NCBI GenBank assembly: GCA_900556395.1
Contig: USOQ01000033.1
Coordinates: 1-28,201, forward strand
DNA: 28,201 nt
Source of the DNA: Candidatus Segatella caccae
GTDB taxonomy: Bacteria; Bacteroidota; Bacteroidia; Bacteroidales; Bacteroidaceae
Reading direction: 5' to 3'
Below, piece by piece: positions 1 through 7,210 of the stretch. Under the pieces are notes generated by a model. That model was not told the DNA's origin and searched no databases. It was given only the letters and a program-made list of their open reading frames with translations. A program made the position numbers and the translations under genes. Every line of letters starts with the position of its first letter. The first letter of the stretch is position 1.

Positions 1-8
1 ATACAGAT

Positions 9-1022
9 ATGATTAGAAAAGTAAGTTACGAAAGTCAGGAACGTCGCGAGAAGCAAGTTCTTGCTGCTCTCAATGCTAACGGTATTAAGAGCTTGGAAGA
101 GGCTAATCAAATCTGCGAGGACGCAGGTGTTGATCCTTATCAGATGTGTGAAGACACTCAGCGTATCTGCTTCGAGAACGCTAAGTGGGCGTATGTAGCT
201 GGTGCAGCTATTGCTATCAAGAATGGTGCTAAGACTGCTGCTGATGCTGCCGAGGCTATCGGTATCGGTTTGCAGGCATTCTGCATCCCTGGTTCTGTAG
301 CCGACGACCGTAAGGTTGGTCTTGGTCATGGTAACTTGGCTGCTCGTTTGTTGCGCGAGGAGACACAGTGCTTCGCTTTCTTGGCAGGTCACGAGTCATT
401 CGCTGCTGCTGAGGGTGCTATCAAGATTGCTGAGATGGCTAACAAGGTTCGCAAGAACCCATTGCGCGTTATCTTGAATGGTCTTGGTAAGGATGCAGCT
501 CAGATCATCAGCCGTATCAATGGTTTCACATACGTACAGACTAAGTTCGACTACTACACAGGCGAATTGAAAGTTGTTAACCGCATCGCTTATAGCGACG
601 GTCCACGTGCTAAGGTTAACTGCTATGGCGCTGACGACGTTCGTGAGGGTGTAGCTATCAACTGGAGCGAGGATGTAGACGTATCTATCACTGGTAACTC
701 TACCAACCCTACCCGCTTCCAGCACCCAGTAGCTGGTACTTATAAGAAGGAGCGCGTTGCAGCTGGCAAGCCTTACTTCTCAGTAGCTTCTGGTGGTGGT
801 ACAGGTCGTACTCTTCACCCAGACAACATGGCTGCTGGTCCTGCTTCTTATGGTATGACCGACACCATGGGCCGTATGCACTCTGATGCTCAGTTTGCTG
901 GTTCTTCTTCAGTTCCTGCACACGTAGAGATGATGGGCTTCCTCGGTATGGGTAACAACCCAATGGTAGGTGCTACAGTAGCTATCGCTGTTGCTATCGA
1001 CTTGGCCATCAACAAGAAGTAA
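9..1022 (+). CDS. GGGtGRT family protein
   Basis: This 337-residue protein belongs to the conserved GGGtGRT family, named for the motif seen here at residues 262-268 (GGGTGRT). No signal peptide or membrane segment is visible, so it is presumably cytoplasmic. The N-terminal third is helical and alanine-rich, the centre (about 150-245) looks beta-rich, and the glycine-rich C-terminal third holds the name motif and a tail rich in G, M and A. Its biochemical role is not established. From family knowledge, relatives often sit next to an iron-sulfur scaffold-like gene, but the window starts 8 bases upstream, so this cannot be checked. The codon choice is strongly biased (GCT for Ala, GGT for Gly, CGT for Arg), as in highly expressed genes and unlike the neighbouring ABC-F gene. 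A strong terminator follows directly. The family call is firm and the function is unknown. Confidence 0.9.
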   Translation: MIRKVSYESQERREKQVLAALNANGIKSLEEANQICEDAGVDPYQMCEDTQRICFENAKWAYVAGAAIAIKNGAKTAADAAEAIGIGLQAFCIPGSVADDRKVGLGHGNLAARLLREETQCFAFLAGHESFAAAEGAIKIAEMANKVRKNPLRVILNGLGKDAAQIISRINGFTYVQTKFDYYTGELKVVNRIAYSDGPRAKVNCYGADDVREGVAINWSEDVDVSITGNSTNPTRFQHPVAGTYKKERVAAGKPYFSVASGGGTGRTLHPDNMAAGPASYGMTDTMGRMHSDAQFAGSSSVPAHVEMMGFLGMGNNPMVGATVAIAVAIDLAINKK

Positions 1023-1044
1023 TTTTCTTTAAGACAAATAATTA

Positions 1045-1076
1045 TCCCTGTAGCTATATAGTTACAGGGATTTTTT
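1045..1076 (+). terminator. Intrinsic terminator of the GGGtGRT gene
   Basis: TCCCTGTA (1045-1052) pairs perfectly with TACAGGGA (1063-1070), and a run of T follows at once. It lies 22 bases behind the stop codon and separates this gene from the downstream ABC-F gene. Confidence 0.88.
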
Positions 1077-1120
1077 ATGTCTTTAAGTTTAATAGAATTA
1101 TATTATCCATAAGCAAGCGA

Positions 1121-1184
1121 CACTGGGGACGTGGCATCATCGTTGCCCACCCGTTAGCTACGATGAGCAGACTTGCACTGGGGA
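1121..1184. repeat. Direct repeat flanking two mutually exclusive hairpins
   Basis: CACTGGGGA occurs at 1121-1129 and again at 1176-1184. Between the copies, GTGGCA (1131-1136) can pair with TGCCCAC with one bulge, and TCATCGT (1137-1143) pairs perfectly with ACGATGA (1160-1166). The two stems overlap, so only one can form at a time. The stretch is more GC-rich than the flanking sequence and has no convincing reading frame. It lies upstream of the best promoter of the ABC-F gene, so a leader role is unproven. Confidence 0.35.
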
Positions 1185-1209
1185 AGTAGAAGAAGTTATA
1201 CACCATTTC

Positions 1210-1242
1210 TTGCATGAATCAGGAAAAAAAATCGTAATTTTG
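1210..1242 (+). promoter_or_regulatory. Candidate promoter of the ABC-F gene
   Basis: TAATTTTG (1235-1242) fits the Bacteroidota -7 element TAnnTTTG exactly. A TTG at 1210-1212 lies 22 nt upstream, slightly wider than the usual 19-21. Transcription would start near 1248, giving a leader of about 35 nt with the A-rich stretch AAGAAAGAAAAAAC just before the ATG. Confidence 0.55.
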
Positions 1243-1283
1243 CATTTTAAAATTCAAGATACAAGAAATAAGAAAGAAAAAAC

Positions 1284-2918
1284 ATGGTAACTATTGATGG
1301 ACTGACCGTAGAGTTTGGCGGCACCACCTTATTCAAAGACATATCCTTTCAGATTAACGAAAAGGACCGTATAGCCCTTATGGGAAAAAATGGAGCAGGA
1401 AAAAGTACTCTGCTCAAGATTATCGCAGGCGTGAGAACAGCCACACGAGGCACAGTATCAGCACCCAAAGACTGCGTCATAGCTTATCTACCACAGCATC
1501 TGATGACAGAAGATGGTCGCACCGTATTTGAAGAAACATGCCAAGCCTTTGCACACCTTCATGAGATGCAAGCCGAAATCGATCGCATTAACAACGAGCT
1601 CACCACACGTACCGACTATGACAGCGATGACTATATGCAGCTCATCGAGAAAGTGTCTTCACTCTCTGAGAAATTCTATGCCATCGATATGACACACTTC
1701 GAGGAAGATGTAGAGAAAACTCTCCTCGGACTGGGATTCGAAAGAACCGACTTCAATAGACCCACCAGCGAGTTCTCTGGTGGATGGCGTATGCGTATCG
1801 AATTGGCTAAACTGCTGCTCAAGTCACCCGACGTGCTTCTGCTCGATGAACCTACTAATCACCTCGATATTGAGTCAATAGGATGGCTCGAAGACTTCAT
1901 CTGTAATAGCTCTAAGGCCGTGGTAGTCATCAGTCACGATCGAAAATTTGTAGATAACATTACCACCCGCACCATCGAAGTAACCATGGGTCGCATATAC
2001 GACTATAGAGCTACCTATAGCCACTACCTGGAACTGCGCAAGGAACGTCGCGAACAGCAGATGAAGAAATACGAAGAACAACAGAAGATGATAGCCGAGA
2101 CCAAAGACTTCATTGAGCGTTTTAAGGGCACTTACTCTAAAACTTTCCAGGTACAGAGCCGCGTGAAGATGTTGGAGAAGCTGGAACTCATCGAGGTGGA
2201 CGAAGAAGACACCAGCCGTTTACGTCTCAAGTTCCCTCCCAGCCCGCGCAGTGGTGCCTATCCTGTACAAATGAGCGATGTGGCAATGTCGTTTGATGAT
2301 AAAAAGATATTCAGCGGAGTAAACCTTACCGTGGAGCGAGGCGACAAAATAGCCTTTGTAGGACGTAACGGAGAAGGTAAATCAACCCTGGTAAAATGTA
2401 TTATGGGACAACTGCAAAACTCAGGTAAACTTGAGCTCGGCCACAACGTGCAGATAGGTTATTTTGCACAAAACCAGGCCTCTTTGCTTGATGGCGACCT
2501 CACGGTTTTCCAGACCATTGACGATGTGGCGAAAGGAGAGATACGCAACAAGATACGCGACCTTCTCGGAGCCTTCATGTTTGGCGGAGAAGACTCCACC
2601 AAGAAGGTGAAGGTGCTGTCTGGAGGCGAGCGCACCCGACTGGCTATCCTCAAGCTACTGCTCGAACCAGTCAACCTACTCATCCTTGATGAGCCTACCA
2701 ATCATCTCGACCTCAAGACCAAGGATGTGCTGAAGCAAGCCCTCCTCGACTTCGACGGAACACTCATCGTAGTAAGCCACGACCGCGACTTCCTCGATGG
2801 TCTCGTTAGCAAGGTATACGAGTTCGGTCACGGAAGAGTGCGTGAGCATCTATGTGGCATCTACGAGTTCCTGGAATCGAAGAAGATGGAAAGCCTGCAA
2901 GAACTCGAGAAGAAGTAA
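1284..2918 (+). CDS. ABC-F family ATPase (ribosome-associated)
   Basis: A 544-residue protein with two ABC ATPase domains and no membrane segment, the arrangement of ABC-F proteins that act on the ribosome rather than in transport. Domain 1 has Walker A GKNGAGKST (34-42), signature FSGGW (164-168), DEPTNHLD (188-195) and the switch SHDR (217-220). Domain 2 has GRNGEGKST (360-368), LSGGE (445-449), DEPTNHLD (469-476) and SHDRD (498-502). A charged helical linker (about 240-310, rich in K, E and Q) is the P-site tRNA-interacting region in this family. There is no long C-terminal coiled coil as in Uup. It could be a housekeeping translation factor or an antibiotic-protection type; sequence alone does not decide. 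It has its own promoter and converges on the large helicase gene with only 24 bases between the stop codons. Confidence 0.93.
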   Translation: MVTIDGLTVEFGGTTLFKDISFQINEKDRIALMGKNGAGKSTLLKIIAGVRTATRGTVSAPKDCVIAYLPQHLMTEDGRTVFEETCQAFAHLHEMQAEIDRINNELTTRTDYDSDDYMQLIEKVSSLSEKFYAIDMTHFEEDVEKTLLGLGFERTDFNRPTSEFSGGWRMRIELAKLLLKSPDVLLLDEPTNHLDIESIGWLEDFICNSSKAVVVISHDRKFVDNITTRTIEVTMGRIYDYRATYSHYLELRKERREQQMKKYEEQQKMIAETKDFIERFKGTYSKTFQVQSRVKMLEKLELIEVDEEDTSRLRLKFPPSPRSGAYPVQMSDVAMSFDDKKIFSGVNLTVERGDKIAFVGRNGEGKSTLVKCIMGQLQNSGKLELGHNVQIGYFAQNQASLLDGDLTVFQTIDDVAKGEIRNKIRDLLGAFMFGGEDSTKKVKVLSGGERTRLAILKLLLEPVNLLILDEPTNHLDLKTKDVLKQALLDFDGTLIVVSHDRDFLDGLVSKVYEFGHGRVREHLCGIYEFLESKKMESLQELEKK

Positions 2919-2942
2919 CTCACTTCTGTTCTTGCATTTGGC

Positions 2943-5900
2943 TTAGGGTCTAAATGTCCCCTTCACATAGTCATCGGGCGCTATTTCATAGAAACTATGC
3001 CTGCGCTTGCAAAAGTCTATGAGATGGGAAAAGACAGCATTCTCACTAAGTAATGCAGCCTGCCCTATCATGACAAGATGTTTCATAGCACGGGTCATAG
3101 CGACATTGAGTTTGCGGTCGATGACCTGTCCTGACACATGGTCGACATACTGATTACTTGCCAAGAATCCCATTTGATAATACTTCTGTATGGTGAAGCC
3201 ATAGATGATATTCTCACACTGGCTACCCTGATAACGCTCCACGGTATCTATCATGATATCGTGGAGTTCTGCTATATGGTAACTGTCTATCTCGTTGCGT
3301 ATGGTGGATATCTGGTTGCGATAAGGTACGATGACCCCCACTGTGCGATCTTTATCGAAGTGACCTTGATGGCTAAGATAGATGCGATACACCGTGGCTG
3401 CTATCATCTTGGCCTCAACGAGATTCACCTTGTCGGAGTCACCATACTGCCATGTTTTCTTGCGAGGTTCTGGATAGGTAACGAAGGCAACACGACGCGT
3501 GGTAAGTAGGGCATCGATGCCATGCAAGCTCTGAACTGTGCTGGGGGTGTGCTCTTCCTGGTAAGGTAGAGGCACAGGCACAAGCTTACCGTCATAGAAA
3601 GCTTGGTTGGGGAAGATAGCTATGTCGCGATGCATACGTCCCTGACGAGTGAGCATGTAGCTATAGGCGTTGTTAACACCTTCCTGACGATAAGCTCTAA
3701 TGAGGCGCTCAAAAAGCGACAGACGACAGTCGGTGAGGTGGATGCTCTGTAGGTCGGGCTCCTGCACCAACGACTCTGCCGGTTGCTGCTGCACAACGGC
3801 AGGCAACTGTTTCTCATCGCCGATGAGTACAAATTTCTTGATGGCATGTTCGCCCGTTTGTTTGATCTTTTGAGACAACAGCCCCACAATCTGAGGCTCA
3901 AGTATCTGAGAAGCTTCATCGACGATAGCCAGATCGAAGGCCTTGATGGTGAGCAGACCCGCCTGACTATTCAAGGCTGTCGTGGTGCCGCAGAACACAC
4001 GGCATTGCGCTATGAGCTGACGTATCTCTTCGCCATTGCGACAGGCCTCGGAGCGCTTAGCTAAGAGATGAGAACGATAGGTCTCATGACATCCCAACTC
4101 GCTACCTATACGCATAAAGTCGATGCCCTCTGCCACCAACTTACTGCACATCTCGTCTACGGCCCTGTTGGTGAATGACAACAGAAGCACCGATGTGCCT
4201 TCTTCGAGGAGCTGCTCTTTCAATACGTTGACCATACCAAAGGAAGTTTTTCCTGTGCCTGGAGGTCCGATGATGAGAAAGAGGTCGCAGGCCTGTTTCA
4301 CGCGCAACACCAATTCGTTGAACTCATTACCCGTCGCTGTGGCATAGTCTCCCTTGAGTTGCAAGGTGGTATCTACGGCAGGTTGACGCTGCAGAAGCAG
4401 CAAATCCTTTCGTTCTTTACGAGCAGACAGAAAGAGTTGTAGTCCCTGATAAAGAGCACGATAAGAAGATTCCATAAAGTCATGCTCCATAGCCCACACC
4501 TTTCCTTCAAACACCTCTGCACGAGTCTGCGAATTGCGGAGCGACACCTCTACCCCATCCTCCCGAATATCGATAATAGACCCTCTGAACACATAGTGAC
4601 GCGTAGCATTGGGCTCACCTTCTATGGCAGGATCATAGGCATAGAAGAAGACTATATCCCCCTTACGGAAGTTGGACATATCTTTGGTCTGCTCTTGAGA
4701 GAAACCGAAACTCACCGTCTCGATAACACGACCTTCGGTCTGAGAAATAGGGCGCAGCGACAAGTCGCAATAGATATTGCCAGCACTCAATCGTTCGTCG
4801 AGAGTACTATTCCACACGGAGGCAAAGCCCGACTCTTCCTTGGTACGATTGCCCACCTTAGAGAGCATCTGCTCATTCTCCAAGAAGGTAAGAAAGCGAT
4901 AATAATAGTCTTTTTCGAGTGGTGTGGCCTGATGTATCTGGTCGAGTATTTGCTGCAAGCGTGGACGCGTAAAACGCTCCCAAATGGTGCCACTCTCTCC
5001 AGGATAGATATGTTCGGGAGTGAGCGAATCCAAGATGCGAAAACCGCCACGGGTGAGCAATAGTTCGAGCCATGCCACCTGGTTGCGTAGGCGCAGAGCT
5101 TTAAACAACAGTTCGGGTGCTGAAGCTATATCGAGCAAGCTGTTGGCATAACGCGAATAGAGCATATAAGAATGGAAATTCTTGTAAGGCACTCCATAGT
5201 TGTAGCGAAAGATAGCTCTATAGAGTAAAGCCTGCACATAGTGATCGGGGCGAATGCGTGGGGTCTCTACGCTTGACTTGCTGGAAGCCAGTCCCGACTT
5301 CTGCTCCATCAGTAATGTCATGTCTTTCTGTATAAGGTCCATTCGGGCTTGTAGTCCAAGTGTCTCACTAAAGAAAGAAGGTTCAAGGATGGTATACTTA
5401 TCATCTTGCTTATACGATACCGTCGAGGCTTCGGTAAGAGCTTCAGAGAGAGCATGGCGAATGTGCTGACGTTGAAGTTCGGCCTTGGTACGGAATTGGG
5501 ACGACAGAGGTGTCACTGCCAAGTTCACGGCATTGTGGGCACAGAACTCAGCCAGACTCTGCTCATAGGTGCGTTGGGTGTTATGCACTTCTTCATCAAG
5601 CAGCTGACCTGCAAAGTTACCCAACATGATGGCTTCGCCACTAACAGTTGGCGATAGCTTCTTGAGCATATAGGCATAGGGCGTAGCTGTCTCTTGCTCG
5701 CTGAAGCAGCCTGCCAACGAGGTAACATCGATAAGATAGTCGGGATTGTAGATGATGATGGCTGGATAGATAATGCCATCTTCTATACGGGGTTGTATGA
5801 GGTTCAGCTGCTCCCCCCTCAACAGGATTTCGGTCAGATAGCTGCGATCAGACAAAGCATAAGGATTGTCTGCCTTGCGATAATAGATACGACAAGTATC

Positions 5901-7055
5901 GCCCGTGGCACTGTCTGTGGCATCGATGTAAGCATCGTCCCAACGATTGATGACGACACGCATCACCTCACCATGGCGATAGAGCGGACGATGATACTGG
6001 GAAATAATGTACGGGAAACGCTTGTCGAGAGCCTCAGGTACGGGGATGTCGTAGAGAAGAGAGATGAAGCGGCTCAGTGCTGCCGTATCGTGAGCCACAC
6101 TCTGCTGTAGTTCATCGTCAGTGATGGTGTCGGCCACTTTATCAGAGTTCGTAGAGACATCATTTGCCTTACTGGGGCGTAAGGGGCGCACCCTCCTCAC
6201 CCTAATACGAAAAGCATTGACCGATGCTGAAAGTGATGTATCGGGCATTTTATGACTGTTCTCGGTAAGCAAGTAGTCCACTTTGGCAAAGAATCCCGAA
6301 AACTTAGTCTTGCTACATTGCAACTTTCCATCGACAGCCAAGCGGAAGATTTCGCCCAACTGTCGATACCTGATGCGAATATCAAGCTGGGCTGGCATCT
6401 GCATCAGCTGGTCATAGAGGTCGACTGCTAAGCTCTGTTCGTCAAGACTCCCTGGAGCCTGAGCCGGGGGTAGTGATAGGTCGTAGGCCGCTATACGGAG
6501 GAGTTGCGGTATGGCGCTCATCTGGGTTGACGTAAAGAGGGGTTGCTGAGGTTGCTGTGCTCGCTGCGACAGGAGGACTTCACACAAATGGGTGTTATCA
6601 CAAACCGTAAGCCAACGTCTTACGACGGGAGACAAACCTGTTACGTCGATAGTGCTTGGTTGGGCAAACACCACAACTACACTCACCTCTATCGCCTCTA
6701 TACCAAGGTATCTCTGCAAGCCTGCCTGAACACGACTCCTATTTAGACGTGCCTGAACAAAGGGACTCTTACCATAGGCACCACCAGCTATAGTTCGCCC
6801 ATTACTGGTCCAAGGACCATTTTCGCCAGCCACGATACTTCCACCCCAGTTCTTAAACTCTATCACAGTGACAGCCTGTGGAGTCAGCAACAGCGCATCG
6901 AGTTCTACGCCTTCTATATTATAATTGCCTATCAGTATCGCATCGCCCAGATTAGCTGTGCCAACTTGCTCTTTAAGTAAGTGGCACAAGGCATCAAACT
7001 GCCTTATCTCGGCAATATGTTCGTATTCTGATATTTTGTAAATTTTCAGCCCCAT
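2943..7055 (-). CDS. NERD / Cas4-Dna2-like nuclease / SF1 helicase fusion
   Basis: A 1370-residue protein that appears to combine three enzymatic parts. Residues 38-130 resemble the NERD nuclease-related domain (acidic residue at D53 in GVELDALLL, then E66 and K68 in VIEFKNW). Residues about 490-640 resemble the Cas4/Dna2 PD-(D/E)XK fold: D573 in GLQARMDLI, E584 and K586 in EQKSG, then H605, Q608 and Y612 (a QxxxY motif). A beta-rich stretch at about 770-860 precedes the helicase, as in Dna2. The superfamily 1 helicase has Walker A GPPGTGKT (930-937), DEAS (1046-1049), GDEKQLPA (1079-1086), VERYQGSQ (1272-1279) and NVAMTRA (1317-1323). The Cys cluster that binds Fe-S in Dna2/AddB is not seen. 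Residues 140-480 are unassigned. It probably processes DNA ends or acts in phage defence; that is inference. It has its own promoter, and no partner gene is adjacent on its strand. Confidence 0.88.
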   Translation of the reverse strand: MGLKIYKISEYEHIAEIRQFDALCHLLKEQVGTANLGDAILIGNYNIEGVELDALLLTPQAVTVIEFKNWGGSIVAGENGPWTSNGRTIAGGAYGKSPFVQARLNRSRVQAGLQRYLGIEAIEVSVVVVFAQPSTIDVTGLSPVVRRWLTVCDNTHLCEVLLSQRAQQPQQPLFTSTQMSAIPQLLRIAAYDLSLPPAQAPGSLDEQSLAVDLYDQLMQMPAQLDIRIRYRQLGEIFRLAVDGKLQCSKTKFSGFFAKVDYLLTENSHKMPDTSLSASVNAFRIRVRRVRPLRPSKANDVSTNSDKVADTITDDELQQSVAHDTAALSRFISLLYDIPVPEALDKRFPYIISQYHRPLYRHGEVMRVVINRWDDAYIDATDSATGDTCRIYYRKADNPYALSDRSYLTEILLRGEQLNLIQPRIEDGIIYPAIIIYNPDYLIDVTSLAGCFSEQETATPYAYMLKKLSPTVSGEAIMLGNFAGQLLDEEVHNTQRTYEQSLAEFCAHNAVNLAVTPLSSQFRTKAELQRQHIRHALSEALTEASTVSYKQDDKYTILEPSFFSETLGLQARMDLIQKDMTLLMEQKSGLASSKSSVETPRIRPDHYVQALLYRAIFRYNYGVPYKNFHSYMLYSRYANSLLDIASAPELLFKALRLRNQVAWLELLLTRGGFRILDSLTPEHIYPGESGTIWERFTRPRLQQILDQIHQATPLEKDYYYRFLTFLENEQMLSKVGNRTKEESGFASVWNSTLDERLSAGNIYCDLSLRPISQTEGRVIETVSFGFSQEQTKDMSNFRKGDIVFFYAYDPAIEGEPNATRHYVFRGSIIDIREDGVEVSLRNSQTRAEVFEGKVWAMEHDFMESSYRALYQGLQLFLSARKERKDLLLLQRQPAVDTTLQLKGDYATATGNEFNELVLRVKQACDLFLIIGPPGTGKTSFGMVNVLKEQLLEEGTSVLLLSFTNRAVDEMCSKLVAEGIDFMRIGSELGCHETYRSHLLAKRSEACRNGEEIRQLIAQCRVFCGTTTALNSQAGLLTIKAFDLAIVDEASQILEPQIVGLLSQKIKQTGEHAIKKFVLIGDEKQLPAVVQQQPAESLVQEPDLQSIHLTDCRLSLFERLIRAYRQEGVNNAYSYMLTRQGRMHRDIAIFPNQAFYDGKLVPVPLPYQEEHTPSTVQSLHGIDALLTTRRVAFVTYPEPRKKTWQYGDSDKVNLVEAKMIAATVYRIYLSHQGHFDKDRTVGVIVPYRNQISTIRNEIDSYHIAELHDIMIDTVERYQGSQCENIIYGFTIQKYYQMGFLASNQYVDHVSGQVIDRKLNVAMTRAMKHLVMIGQAALLSENAVFSHLIDFCKRRHSFYEIAPDDYVKGTFRP

Positions 7056-7079
7056 TTTCGTTCTTTTGTTAGTAACCTA

Positions 7080-7108
7080 CAAAGTTACACTTTTTTCTCG
7101 ACAAGCAA
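7080..7108 (-). promoter_or_regulatory. Promoter of the NERD/Dna2-like helicase gene
   Basis: Read on the minus strand, TAACTTTG (7087-7080) is an exact TAnnTTTG -7 element. A TTG (7108-7106) lies 18 nt upstream, and the start codon is about 25 bases downstream. This argues that the helicase is transcribed separately from the outer-membrane protein gene behind it. Confidence 0.6.
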
Positions 7109-7210
7109 GACTACAAAGAGAAGAAAAGAAGAAGAAAGTGGAGAAAATCACAACTCACACACACAAGTGCGATGCTTACCTCTCCCACTAAAGGGGAAAT
7201 CTTATCTCAT

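Noticed and set aside
1284..2918. Transporter ATPase or confirmed antibiotic resistance gene
   Set aside because: There is no membrane domain, and tandem ATPase halves with an ABC-F linker argue against transport. Resistance cannot be told from housekeeping ABC-F proteins by eye.
7140..7170. CA-rich microsatellite (CACACACACA) near the helicase promoter
   Set aside because: The run is short, lies outside coding sequence and upstream of the -7/-33 elements; no functional signal was evident.
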